Shown one piece after another: positions 9,300-20,431 of a stretch of 64,000 nucleotides of DNA. A program made the translations under genes and the position numbers. The DNA comes from Selaginella moellendorffii. Its lineage: Eukaryota; Streptophyta; Lycopodiopsida; Selaginellales; Selaginellaceae. The stretch is taken from positions 189,652-253,651 of the forward strand of contig NW_003314391.1 in NCBI RefSeq assembly GCF_000143415.4. Direction: 5' to 3'. A model generated the notes under the pieces. It was not told where the DNA came from. It searched no databases and was given only the letters and a program-made list of their open reading frames with translations. Each line of letters starts with the position of its first letter. Positions within the stretch are counted from its first letter, which is position 1.

Positions 9300-11448
9300 C
9301 TAGAAAGAATTTGCTAAAGCCAACCATGATCCAGAATCATGGTGGTCAACGTCCAGATTCTTCGTCCGAATTGCATGATGAACACCAGCTGCACACAAGA
9401 ATGCAGTCTTAACGGCTGAATCTGGCACAAATGGCATGTTTTGGAGAAGATCCTGAGCATGATTCAGCTGTCCAGACTTGCATAACACGTCAACCACGAC
9501 ACAGAAATGCTCCTTCTGAGGAGATATTCCATGCTCCAAATTCATCAATTTGAAACACTTGCAACACTCTCGAACCATTCCGGCATGGTTGCATCCCACA
9601 ATTCCAGAGTGAAAAGTTGCCTCGTCAGGCTTGACGCCCTCAAGAGAAAAATCACAAACCAGGGAATCAATTTCTCTTTGTAACTCCCTTAGATGCCCTT
9701 GATGGGCATATGCGGCAAGCATAGAATTCCATGACACAAGATTTCTCTCTGGCATGCTGTCAAACATTAAGACTGCTAAATCTATGTCATGGTTTTGGAT
9801 CATTGTGTTCCAGGAAAATAAGTCTTTTTGTTCCATTCTACCGAAAAGAAGCTTTGCTAAATCTATATAACCATTCCTGCAATATGCTGCGAGCAAAGCA
9901 TTTGTGGCCACCAAATCTTTCGCTGGCATCTTTTCGTACAAAATTCTAGCCTCGTCTAGCTGATAGTTTCTGCCGTACTCTACAATTAAGATCGTACAAG
10001 AAGATGGATCCTCTTGTTTTCTTGATTCAAGCATTTCAATCGCTCGTTCTTGGTGTCCGCTCTGGACAAATCCTTGAAGCATTGCTCTCCACGCGATTGG
10101 ATCACACTCCGGCATTCTCAGAAATATCTCCTCCGCATCTCGAATTTGGCCGATCTGAGACAAAGCTTGAATCATTGTAGTGAATGACACGATACTTCTG
10201 TGATTCATGGCCTGGAAGAGATCTCTTGCCCGATCGATTTGCCCGTTTAGGGAACACGCCTGGATCATAGCATTGCAGGTAACGAGATCACAGATGGGCA
10301 TTCTGTGAAAGAGATTTTCCGCCTTTTGGAGCTCGCTATTCTCGCCATAGGCAGAGATCATCGCATTCCACGCTTGGATGTTTTGCTCCGGCATTCCATG
10401 CCGTAATTCGTCTGCCAAATCCAGGTTTCCCATTCGGGAATGTGCTGCAATCGCAACGGTACATGCGATTGCATCAACGACGGGCATCGCTTGGAATGTG
10501 GCGATGGCCATTTCGAACATTCCATTGTCAGAATATGCTTGCATCATGATCGTGAACGACTGGAGATTCCTCTCTGGCATCTCGCTGAACAAACGTCTTG
10601 CTTTCTCCAAATGCCCTTGCCTGGTATATTCTGCTATCAGTGTGTTCCAAGATGCCAGATTTCTTTCTGGAGCTGCCTCAAACAGAGCAGAGGCTTCTTC
10701 TAGGGAGCCATTTCGAAGAAACGCCCTTAAAAGAATATTCCAAGACTCCACTGTCTTTTCTTTCATTACCTCAAAAGTGGATCTCGCCTGACACATTTGC
10801 CCATTTTCGGCATATACGCCAAGCATAGCATTGCAACACACGAGATTCCATTCGGGCATTTGGCCAAAAATCTCTCTTGCTCTAGACAGATTCCCTGTCC
10901 CGGAATATCCTGGCAAAACCGCCGTGCATGACACTAGATTCCTAAAAGGCATATGCTCAAATGCATAGATTGCGTCCTCCAGATGCCCAGCTTGGGCATA
11001 CGCGACAACCATGGTAGTCCACGAAACCATCGACTTCATGGGAATTTGATCAAACAGTTTCTTGGTCTCTTCAAAGTTTCCAGCTTGAGCATAAGCTTGC
11101 AACATCAAGTTCCAAGAGACGATAGTTTTTTCTGGCATGCTTTATGGGCATTGCTTGATCGAGATGCCCATTTTGGGCATAAGCGCCCAGCATGATGTTC
11201 CACGAGTAAGTGTTCGGATGCTGGATTGCCTGGAAAGCAATGCGGGCATCTTCGACGCTGGAACACTTAGAAAACATGAGAACAGTCAAGTTCAAGAGGT
11301 AGATGTCCTTCGAGTGAGCGTCGCTTGCGAAGATCTTGGAGTAAACTTGCCGCCCGGTGATGAGATCCTTGGATTGAGCACAGTTTCTCAACAAGGAGGC
11401 CAGATCTTCCCTGGATAGCTCGTTGTTTCCAAGAAGAGCTTGAGCCAT
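9300..11448 (-). pseudogene. PPR protein gene with a frameshift in the second repeat
   Basis: Pentatricopeptide repeat gene. About 18 repeats of roughly 31 residues (S-type: xMPExNLVSWNxMLxAYxxxGxLxxA) run without introns, followed by a partial E-type motif ending ...SWLALANSF and a stop. PPR proteins bind organellar RNA. The N-terminal frame (ATG at 11448) covers the first repeat to HLDQA. The remaining 600 codons lie in another frame starting at 11138. Between them only 13 bases separate the conserved Ala codon and the next MPEKT, where about 21 would be expected. An 8-base deletion explains both the shift and the shortened repeat. No DYW domain follows. The body is otherwise intact, so the lesion is recent or a sequence error. 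Confidence 0.8.
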
Positions 11449-11536
11449 CAACTTTGCCTGGAAAGCATTCTTTTATGTCACCAGTTTTGGAGAAGGAAAG
11501 AAAGAGAGCTTACGTTGTGGTTGTTTTGGAACATAC

Positions 11537-12397
11537 TCAATCGACAACATACAAACGTCCTGGAATGACGAAGTTTTACTCCCGCTCAAGCTTAAAAACA
11601 AAAAGAAGTGGAAGCTCACCACACTGCCGGACGCAAATCTCTCGAACTCGCTTCAATGCTCCCGTCACAGCGTCGCTGTACACTCTCGTCTCGATGCTGC
11701 CCTCGAGGTAGACATTGTTCCTGCAACAAAATCGAATTAGACTTGAACAGAAAAAAAAAAAAAAAAACTCGCGATCTCTCAGGGAAAAACAACGATCAAA
11801 GATGGAAGGAAGAGTGACCCTTTGGTGAGCTTTCTGGCCATGTCTAAAAGCCCGAGCTTGAAGACGCAAACTCGGTGCCACTGCGTGAAGCTCCGCTCCG
11901 CATAAGTTTCCCAATGCTCTCCTTCCAGCTGCTTCCTGTTGTTGCGAAGCCCGCCAGTTCCCAGCGAGAAGATCACCACCGAGACATTGGTGGCAAAAAC
12001 TCTCTCCACTGGTTTCTGTCCCACTGATCCAACCAAGATCGCCTAGGAAAACGAAAGGAGAAAAAGGAGAGAACCATTTGATCAACCCCGATTGATCAAG
12101 CAAAAATTGTACCTTGTAAATGCCGGGCCCATAGTACTTGTCCGGTGACGCGAAAACAGCCTTCTTCATGTATTTGGTCTCCTGTGGATGTGGTTCTTCC
12201 TCGTCCGTGTCCGCGGCGGGCAACCCGCAGTCCCGAATCTCCTCTCCATGATCCTCTTCCACCTCTTCCACTTTGGTGCAATACGCGAACCGATCCTTTC
12301 CAAAACCTGTACCTCTGCTGCTTGCGGCCAGGAATCTACTGCAGCTAGATCGCAAACCTCCATTCCGGAGCGCGCGGCACAAGTGCAAGAGCGCCAT
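11537..12397 (-). CDS. Mitochondrial single-stranded DNA-binding protein (mtSSB)
   Basis: Bacterial-type SSB that coats single-stranded DNA in mitochondrial replication and repair. Four exons on the minus strand: 12397-12113, 12042-11819, 11720-11620 and 11559-11537, for 210 residues. The first 70 residues are Arg/Ser-rich with few acids at the start, as in a mitochondrial presequence. The OB fold then begins (YGPGIYKAILVGSVGQKPVE, VVIFSLGTGGLRN) with the conserved aromatic run WHRVCVF. A last sheet reads VYLEGSIETRVYSD, and the end ...VREICVRQCGRLYVVD follows family ends such as NGRVVFL. The terminal exon is only 23 bases and was placed by phase and homology. It starts 88 bases downstream of the PPR start region, on the same strand. 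Confidence 0.9.
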
Positions 12398-12470
12398 AGC
12401 TCGAAATGCCCTGCTTTTTTAGGGCTTTCGCGAGGTGGATATTCTCCGGATGTTTTTTTGCCATTTGAAA

Positions 12471-12479
12471 TTTCCCGCC
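12471..12479 (+). promoter_or_regulatory. E2F-type site upstream of mtSSB
   Basis: TTTCCCGCC, the E2F/DP consensus, lies 74 bases upstream of the mtSSB ATG in the 221-base gap shared with the GDSL gene. E2F control of DNA-replication genes is well known in plants. Its use here is inference. Confidence 0.5.
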
Positions 12480-12575
12480 CTTTAACGTTAGGGCTACCAA
12501 ATATTCTCTAATCAAATAATACCATATTTGGTTCCTCTTCAATATGGAAATATCCATACCTGGTCATCTGTAGCT

Positions 12576-12582
12576 TATAAAA
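12576..12582 (+). promoter_or_regulatory. TATA box of the GDSL gene
   Basis: TATAAAA 37 bases before the GDSL ATG at 12619. The leader would be very short. Confidence 0.5.
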
Positions 12583-12618
12583 ACCCTATTCTTGTAACAC
12601 TAACACAGACAAGTCAAG

Positions 12619-13944
12619 ATGAAAGTTATTAGCTTTATTTTGTTCTTCCTCATTGCATGCCTTCCACTATCACAAGCTATTAGATCCAATCCCAGTGAAG
12701 ATCTTGGTGGTGTCCAGGGACTGTTTATCTTTGGAGATTCAGCTCTAGATGCTGGGCAAAACACTTACATTCCAGGCTCTAGGATTATGAGTGCTGTTCC
12801 ACCATATGGGAAATCATACTTTGACAAGCCAACAGGTCGCTGGACAGATGGCCGCACAATAGGGGATTTTCTTGCTCAGGCCCTTGGGCTTCCGTTGCTT
12901 CCGCCGTACCTCCGACCTGGAGCCAACTTTAGCAGCGGCGTCAACTTTGCATCTGCTGGAGCAGGCTTGTTGGATGAAACAAATGCTCATCAGGTAAAAC
13001 CTTATATAGTTTCTTATGGTCTAGAAAAGATGCTGATACTTCTTTTGTATTAGGGAGTTGTTTCCATGAAGCAACAGCTGCATCAATTCCGTAATGTCAT
13101 AGATGGCTACAAAAGGGTCAAAGGAGCAGACTCTACCACTCAATTCTTGAAGAGCTCAATAGCTATGTTCAGCATCGGAGCAAATGATATAGCTAATAAT
13201 GCACCTGGAAACTCGCTTCTTTTTCAAGAGATGTTAGAAACCTACTCTAATGCCATCCAGGTAAATATTATGTTATGCTGTGATTAAATATTTATAATGT
13301 CTGGATTTGTAGGAAATTTATAATTTGGGTATTAAATATATTGTCCTTCTTTTGGCACCACCATTGGGATGCACTCCAAATTTGAGATCCCTTTCAGCAC
13401 AAAGTAGAAATACAAACTTAACTCCAGAGGGTTGTGTAGGTGGTATCAACTCTATTATTAACTATTATAATACCCAAGTTCAGAATCTTGCTATTAAAAT
13501 TCACAATGACTACCGCGACTTGAACATTGTGACGTTGAACCCAACAACTGTTGTCTTGACTATCTTGAGCAACCCTGATAAATATGGTAAGTTCAACTAA
13601 TTATTTTTTTTCTTTTCTGATTTCTGATATGATCCAATGATCTTATCTCAGGTTTTAAAGAAGCAGAGAAAGCATGTTGTGGTGGTGGTCCATTTAACGC
13701 AGCAGAGTTTTGTGCTGATGTTGATAAACATGATTGGAAGCCAAATCACAAGAACAAGTACCAACAATCTGTATGTAGCAATCCAAAGGACTACCTATAC
13801 TTTGACAGCAATCACTTCACTGAAGCTGGTACTTGGATGATGTTGAAAAACTTCTGGTATGGATCTTATGCTGTAGCAAAGCCTAGTAATCTTAGTTTCT
13901 TCCTCTCTAGATTTACAATCCCAAATCCACCACCAAAGCCTTAG
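12619..13944 (+). CDS. GDSL-type SGNH esterase/lipase
   Basis: Secreted serine hydrolase of the plant GDSL family, acting on esters such as cutin precursors or acylated sugars. Four exons (12619-12993, 13054-13260, 13313-13586, 13652-13944) give 382 residues. Residues 1-21 form a signal peptide. Block I is FIFGDSALDAGQN with the nucleophile Ser; block II Gly is in NFASAGAG; block III Asn is in SIGANDI; and block V DSNHFTEAG supplies Asp and His. All catalytic blocks are intact. The C-terminus is Pro-rich (PNPPPKP). Codon use is strikingly AT-rich compared with the GC-rich genes on either side. Confidence 0.9.
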
Positions 13945-14549
13945 AAAGAGTTTAGTTTTTTATATTGGAATTATTCCAAATAAATATAAATATGTTTCTT
14001 CTTGGTAAACTCTTTAAGTTTGACATGATTTTCAACAATGACTAAACCTCAAATTTTCTCCTAATTCACATCTCTGGTTTAAAGTTTTCTCGTAAATTCA
14101 GTGTCCAGAGCAAACTTGGAGGATTCATTCGAGCAGCTTCCCGGAACACCTTCAGGATTTTCATCCATGCGCTTCCCTGACGAAACTTCGCCAAGAGGAA
14201 CGTTTGCAATCTCCTGGCAGCGACAAGCAAGCAAATCTCCCCTTAAATCGCAAAGCATCTCCTCCAATCCCGACAACTCCACTGCTCACAGCTTCACGAA
14301 AAATACAAGGATGAAAACGGGCCATCTCTCCCCCATCGAGAGATCCCCCGAGCTAGCAGAATAAAAAAGCCATTCGGGGGCGTGTAGTTCTCACTAGGCA
14401 TTAACTCTAGATATAGCAACATGCGGACACGAACTTCTCCACATTCAGCCGCCTGTTCTCCATGACCAACATCACTGCTGAGATCCGCTCCTCGCTCATC
14501 CCGGACAACTCTATACAGCTAACGTGGGGACCAACCTCGAGGCACGGGC

Positions 14550-14725
14550 TTGACGTAAGAGATCATGGAGATGACCAATGGCTCGCAAAAGAGCTTCTCC
14601 CCATCATTGTCCCGCTGCGAGATGATGGCGTACAGGAAGGCCGGGACGAGCGACATGAGGCGATTGCCCAGGCCGAAGGTGCATAGCGATTGAGCAGCGC
14701 TATAACAAGCGCCATGGACACAGTC
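14550..14725 (-). pseudogene. Xyloglucan fucosyltransferase (GT37) fragment
   Basis: On the minus strand a frame reads FGLGNRLMSLVPAFLYAIIS, then a short acidic gap and KLFCEP. This matches the family GT37 signature GLGNRxLxLxSAFLYALLTxR followed by DLFCEPF. GT37 enzymes add fucose to xyloglucan or arabinogalactan proteins in the Golgi. Only about 50 codons survive and stops follow. Minus-strand frames between 14100 and 14500 may be more of the same gene but I cannot identify them. Confidence 0.6.
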
Positions 14726-14969
14726 AGCTATGAATTTCCCAAACCATCAACCACTAACCCTGCTTTTGGGGTGTTTAGCGTGTTGGGCTAGAACTCAAAG
14801 ATTTCCAATCTTCATGTTATAGAAATTTCTTTTGACTTTAGGGAAGGAGTGCTTAAGCGATCTTGCATCAAGATCTCCCCAAGAAAAAGAGATTTGTAAC
14901 AAGGGAGTGTAGGCCAAGGCAAGCGACACAACTCCGGGTGGAAATAGAAAAACTACCTCAACACAGATC

Positions 14970-15300
14970 AAGCTGGTGCAGCGTCTGCCACGAAAGGCAT
15001 GCACTCGAGAAGCTCCTGCGCCAGCACAAGCTCGCCTGCCTGAGCCAATGCATCGATCAAACACACGTAGTGCTCCACTCCAGCAAAATCCCTCCCCCGC
15101 AACTGAGTGCCACCGCATGGACATAATGCACAGCTTGCCTGCAAGCGGCCAGGAGAGACACGAAGGTCTGCCTAGATCCCTTGCAGCTGCATCATGCCGA
15201 AGAGCTGCCAAGTCTGCCCCAGCGCTGCTGTAGTGAACAGGCTGAGGCATAGGCAGAGATGAGCGTGCTCCCAAGTGGCAGAGTGCCGCGAGATGGCCTG
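14970..15300 (-). pseudogene. PPR gene remnant
   Basis: On the minus strand, shifted frames give LPLGSTLISAYA, then an FVSLLAACR-like piece, then GVEHYVCLIDALAQAGELVL followed by AQELLECMPFVADAAPA. These are the typical final repeats of a Selaginella PPR protein before its E motif. Several frameshifts and stops show it is dead. Confidence 0.7.
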
Positions 15301-15329
15301 GCAAATCTTAAAACCAAGAAGCAACGTCT

Positions 15330-15797
15330 TTAGTTTTTTATCCTGCATGAGCTGTGAACTGGATCAAAACAGTGTAAAGACGCAAAACCTGTTTCATGGT
15401 TTTGAGGCTGACGAAGCTCCCTTTCGAATGTGCTGGCAAGAAGTGCCAGCTGGAGCGGCGGCTCGACGAGGATCTCGGGCCAACTTTGAGTTCCGGTTGA
15501 AGGGATGGTGGCGAAGCTGGAGCAAGTGTTGGCGACGAAGCTCCAGGACGAGGAGGAGAGGAAGTGCATGAGAGCAATCCATTAGTCGGCTTACCTCATT
15601 ACTACCAGCAGGTCGAGATTGGAAGGATGTGGCGATTGTTCTGGCGGGCGAGGTGCAATGCACAGGTTCACAGGGGGGACGAGGGGAGCGAAGGGACCCT
15701 TCAGATGATGGCCGGGTACGCACAAGACAAGGAAGTAGCGAGGAGGGTGATGGAGGAGTGGAAGGTGAAGTTTGGGAGCCATAAAGATCTCTGCTGA
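15330..15797 (+). other. Unassigned remnant or chance frames
   Basis: A plus-strand frame (15564-15797) encodes 77 residues including YYQQVEIGRMW and AQDKEVARRVMEEWKVKFGS. This is helical and unlike random sequence but not recognised. Other frames overlap on both strands. It may be part of another decayed gene. Confidence 0.25.
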
Positions 15798-15944
15798 TGG
15801 GAGTTCTTTTGTGTTCTTCTTGACACAGTTAAGTTAAATTCCACTTGACTTCGCAGAATCCGTGACTGCTCCTCCCATAATCCGACGCTGGAGAGATGTG
15901 GAGACTCGTGAAGATTGACGACAGAGACAAGGCAGCGTACTCTC

Positions 15945-18010
15945 TCATGTCTTGGGAGGAGTCGCTTCCGACCCCATGCTAGTCACCATTGCCACTGCGT
16001 TGCTAAGCTGGTTGGCCCGGCCGAGCATGTCTACCACGCACGCCTTGTGCTCACACCTCGGACTCACTCCATACTTGGAGAGCATAAGCCCGGTGAAACA
16101 CATCGAGGACCTTCTCAGCGTCACCCCTGGCGGCTGTATCCAGCTGCGAGAGCGTTCCATGCTACCAGATCTGGAGTTTGAGCTGCGTCAAACGCCTGCT
16201 GTGCGTCGATCATACTTCCGGCTTTTCCAAACACGTCCACCATGCTGTTGGAGAGCACAGTGGCTTTCTCGCTCCATATCTGTATACTTCCCCAACGATG
16301 GCTTTAGTGACTTCCAGCGATCCCTCAGAAGATCTTCCCTTGAGCACGGGGACGAAGACCCGGGCATCTAGAGCACAGTAAGCCGGACCGAGTTTCAGTT
16401 TCATTCCCGCAAAGAGTTCCAGAAATTTGTCTCCATCACCAGAGTCCGCGTACCACATGTCCACGAGACTATCCACGGTGTGGCATCCCGTCGAAAACTC
16501 CTGCAAACTCCCACACTTGCATACATCTCCATCAAACTACTGGCCAGAAAGAAGTCCCAATCCCTTTCTCCAGTGACGACTCTTTGACAGCCTTTCCATC
16601 CACCTGAGTGGACTCTTCCATTGCAGCGACGCGTATGCAAGCCTTGTGTGCCGCTCGAAGACGTGAGCTCAGGAACCTCTCCGCAATGATCAACACAGGC
16701 CAGAATCAGCGAAGTCCACGACATGACGTCGTGGGAGCACATCTGGTCGAAAACTCCTCGAGCATTCAGCAGGCTCACTTCGCGCGTAAGCGTCAACTAA
16801 GGTGCTAGCCTTAGTCGACGATCACATCCGTCTTACAGTATTGTCTCGAATCTTCATGAACTGCCAGTGTTCTCTCCAAGCTTGACCAGTTTTCCATTAA
16901 CTTCCACGGCCCCTTCCTTGGCCGCCAAGCCGTGACAGGCCTTCGACGCAGCAACTAAAAGGGCCACTGTTTTCCATCTGAGAAAACAAATCGAAAACTA
17001 CATCTGCTTGCGAGATCTCCACGTATCCCAGCATGGGCACCGTCCGGCTATGGCAAGGCATGCTCCTAAAAACTCTGTTAGCCTCCACCATGCTTCCACA
17101 CTTGGCATACACGTCTACGAGAGTGTTCGCGAAAAACTCGTCCCTCGGGTATCCTTTCTCCGCAGCTTGGATGTGAATTGCCATCCCTTTCTCCAGAGGA
17201 TCCGCTTTCACCATCTTCCCTTGATGCTTGTGGCTTCTTCTTTCACTGCTAATCCAATGCAGGCCTTCAAAGCATCGACAAACGTCAAGGCATCCGCTGT
17301 AGTAGCGCTCCCAAAGCTTTCCATTCCCACCACTAGCGTGTTCCATGATACCACACTGTGGCAAGTCATCCTGTCGAAAACTCCTCGGGCATCTGTTTTC
17401 ACAAACATATCGTTTCCAACGAAAACATCCAGCGATCTTTGTGCCAACTTTCATAGCCGTTCCATCCAAAGGTTCTCCCCACTTTCCTCTCCCAGCAAAA
17501 TCTGCGCAAGCTTTCACTGCTGAGCCAAAGCATCGAGCATCCGGCTTGATCTCTCCAGCTTCTATGCTGTCAAAAAACTCGAGCTCACTCTCCCGTCTTC
17601 TACGTACCCGAGCACTAGAACAATCTACGAGATCACACTGTGCCGGGAGCTTGGCGTACATTTCCACCAGCGAGCTCGCTACGCAGCTCGAGAGTGGATT
17701 CTCGTGCCTTGTTCTAGAGCTTTCAGCACACCGATGAGTCTCGCTTCTTCTCTGACCGCTAGAGCCGAGCAAGCCTTGATCACCGCGAAGAAAGTAACGG
17801 TATCCGGTGCGCAGCCTTTGCTTTCCATCTATGAGAATGTGGCCCAAGATGCAGGCCACTACATTGTGGCAAGACATCCTGTCAAACAACCTCCTCGCCT
17901 CAACCAGGCTGCCACACCTCCCATATGCCGATCAAGCTGCAAGAAACGTAGAGATTGGAGCAAACCCCGCTCTGGATGGCGCGATCGTGGAGCACCCTTC
18001 CCTTCTCTAA
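15945..18010 (-). pseudogene. Decayed PPR gene(s)
   Basis: Successive minus-strand frames carry PPR pieces separated by frameshifts: MFDRMSCHNVVA near 17885, SSLVEMYAKL, FANTLVDVYAKCGSMVEANRV, VFDRMTCHSVVSWNTLV near 17400, GVFDQMCSHDVMSWTSLILA near 16750, FLASSLMEMYASVG, and MLGRANQLSNAVAMV near 16050. The order follows that of PLS-type PPR proteins. At least six frame changes rule out function. It may be one long gene or two. Confidence 0.8.
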
Positions 18011-18480
18011 ATCCTTGGAGCTCCAGCAGGATTTCAACCCCGATAGAAGAAATGTGTGCTGTGATTCCTGTGAGGAGCCCGCGTCGAAGGAAACGTGCTA
18101 CCAAAATTATTAAAACGAGAAGGCTCAAACCTTGATTTGTGAGCCTAACGTGTCTGGTCTGCGAGCAAGAAATAGTGGTATTTATTGCGAGAAAACTCCA
18201 CCTCTACACTTACCTCATAACCAATTCCTCGCTCGCAATGCCGATTCTAGGACGATGGGCTCGGATAAATCCACGCCTTGGGTGGCGAGCAAAGCCCTCA
18301 AAGAGCACCGTCCAGGCCTCAAGATTGTTAATAAGCTAGCCACCACAAACTGCGTTGTAATTTGCTTTTTGATTTGGAGTGGCCAGTTCTCTTCTTTGCT
18401 TTCATGTACATCAAGCTCGAAGAGAAAAAAAATCTGGATCAGCTACTAGCTAAAGACGACATCCAGTCGATTACACAGCA
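18011..18480. other. Intergenic, no gene recognised
   Basis: Short overlapping frames on both strands only. No similarity recognised. Confidence 0.4.
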
Positions 18481-18499
18481 GCCAGTTCCAAGTCCTTAG

Positions 18500-18965
18500 C
18501 GCCACCGTCTCAAAGCCCTGCGATCGAGTGACAAAAGACGTCCTCTTTGATAAGAACCGCGAGACAACCGCACCAGCTGCTCGCAGACGATCCACGGAGC
18601 TCCCACTTTCTTGGAGCCAAAGTCCATTTCCTGGAGCAACGCAAGCATCATGACGAAGGGATTAGCAAAGCAAAAGTTCCAAGGAAAAGCTCTTGAGCAA
18701 GATAGTTTATACCGGCACCAACAGGATCATTCGCTGTGAAGGTCACATTTCTCGTTGGACGTAGCATGACTTCCATCTGGAAAAGTACAATAGAAACGAG
18801 AAAATGAGAGAAGGCATATTTCTTTCTCTGTGAACTCACCCAGGTTGACGACTCGTCTTGAAGTTTTGATCGCTGAATCCAATCGAGATCACTCCTCTTT
18901 GTCCTCGATCGCACACGGCCATCTCAAAGCGGTAGCGAAGCCTTCTGGATGGAGCCAGCCTATTT
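18500..18965 (-). pseudogene. SPRY-domain (RanBPM-like) gene fragment
   Basis: On the minus strand, 18965-18840 reads RFEMAVCDRGQRGVISIGFS then DQNFKTSRQPG. This is the middle of a SPRY domain, where family members have FEVxVxDxGERGxIAIGFxxxxFKxxRQPGW. It ends at a good donor (GGTGAGTT). After a possible intron with TTTTCCAG, a frame reads FTANDPVGAGINYLAQELF, matching the later SPRY strand (FTTxDxVGxGINYxxQExFFTKNG). The frame shifts before that block and no complete gene is present. It is fused to the 3' end of the mtSSB copy. Confidence 0.65.
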
Positions 18966-19720
18966 CCTGGACGTCCCCCAATGCCCCAGTCGCTGTAGAC
19001 TCTCGGCGAGATAGACATTGGTCCTGCAACAAGCCGATACAGCATCGGAGCCTCTCAAATTAAAAAGCCAAGCAACCTACAGCAACGAAACAAAAAAGAT
19101 GAATTTTTCTGAAAGGAGAAAGTTAAGTTCGATGGTAGAAATGAGAAAAGAAAACTCTCAATCTCTCAGGGAAAAACGAAAAAGATGAGCAAGACTAAAG
19201 ATGGAACGAAAACTGACCCTTTTCGTGAGCTTTCTGGAAAGCCCGAGCTTGAAGACGCAAACTCATTGCCACTGCGTGCTCCGCATAAGTTTTCCAATGC
19301 TCTCCTTCAAGCTGCTTCCTATTGTTCCAAAGTTCGTCAGTGGAACATCACCACCGACATTGGTGGTAAAAATCCTCTCCACTGGTTTCTGTCCCACCGA
19401 TCTAAACAAGATCGCCAAGGAAAACAAGAAGAGAAACAAACATTGAGAACGATTCATCAAATCAAGCAAAAGACGAGAATCACACACTACCTCGTAAATG
19501 CCGGGCCCAGATTCAGATTCATGTATTTGGTATGGTTCATCCTCGCCCGTCTCCGCGGCTGTCTCAAATCTCCTCGTCATGATCCCTTCCACTTTGGTGC
19601 AATAAGCGAGCCCAGAAACTGTAGCTCTGCTTCTGGCGCCCAAGAATCTAGCAGCTAGATGGCAAACCTCGATTCCGGAGCGCGCGGCACAACTGAGCTG
19701 CTCTTTTAGGGCTCTTCGCG
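18966..19720 (-). pseudogene. Second, decayed copy of mtSSB
   Basis: The stretch aligns with the intact mtSSB at 11537-12480 in the same orientation, including intron sequence. Exon 1-like sequence (19690-19500) keeps a FLGARSRATVSGLAYCTKVE segment and GPGIYE, but a deletion removes the region around AVFASPDKYY. Exon 2-like sequence (19400-19215) keeps SVGQKPVERIFTTNV and then shifts frame. Exon 3-like sequence begins GTTCAATG-like text near 19020. The original ATG is lost in an upstream deletion, while the upstream block with TTTTAGGGCT, CGCGAGGTG and a damaged E2F site is still visible at 19700-19760. Because introns are kept, this is a DNA-level duplication. Confidence 0.85.
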
Positions 19721-19894
19721 AGGTGAATATTCCACAGATAATTTTGAGAATTCCCGCCCTGCCAGAGAGCCCTAAAATATAAAAACGTGTAAGAAGGTTT
19801 ATACGGACGCACAAGGCGATCCTTCTGCTTTGCAGCAGTGATTCTTTCTCTGCTGCGGTCCTGTGTGAGTGGTGGTAGTACACTGGCGCGTTCT

Positions 19895-20370
19895 TCAGGT
19901 GATGACGTGATCGCGGCATTATTGAGCGTGACAAAGGTGCTTGATCTTTGATTTCTGGCCCCCCTCTCGCTGCTTAAACTCTGTCCGAGCCAGGTTCATT
20001 GATCGCGTCGCGGGGCGAGTCACTAGTGCCAGTACTGCGCTCAAGCGGGTCCTTGGAGCTCGGCTCCCACGGCTTGTACTCGGCCCCTCGGTTCCTCTTC
20101 CGTGGAGATCCTTCGCAAGACCTTTCATACCTTTAGTGCCGTGGGAGTTTTTTATTCAGTCATGCGAAGCACAAGCACGCAACCACTTCCGAGGTACTTC
20201 TTTTCTTCTTTGCTTGCTTTTCTCTGCCTTTTGCTTCTTGTTGTCGTTGTTGTTAACTTACGCTGCTCGTGGATTCGGTCGTTGTAGTGCTACAGCTGTT
20301 TTCCAGATTTACTGCTTGCATAGAAGTGGGATGTTTCTTTTGTCTTTCTTTTAATTCCTCGATATCGATC
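19895..20370 (+). repeat. Interspersed repeat, copy 2, forming the 5' flank of the GulLO gene
   Basis: Inverted match to 590-935. It ends about 60 bases before the GulLO start codon. It includes CCGAGGTACTTC, a good splice donor, so a 5' untranslated intron may lie in it. No protein-coding potential. Confidence 0.7.
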
Positions 20371-20431
20371 ATACTTCTTGTTGAAACTATAGTCATCTGT
20401 GCTAGTTTCTACGGATCTGAAATCTCGGAAG

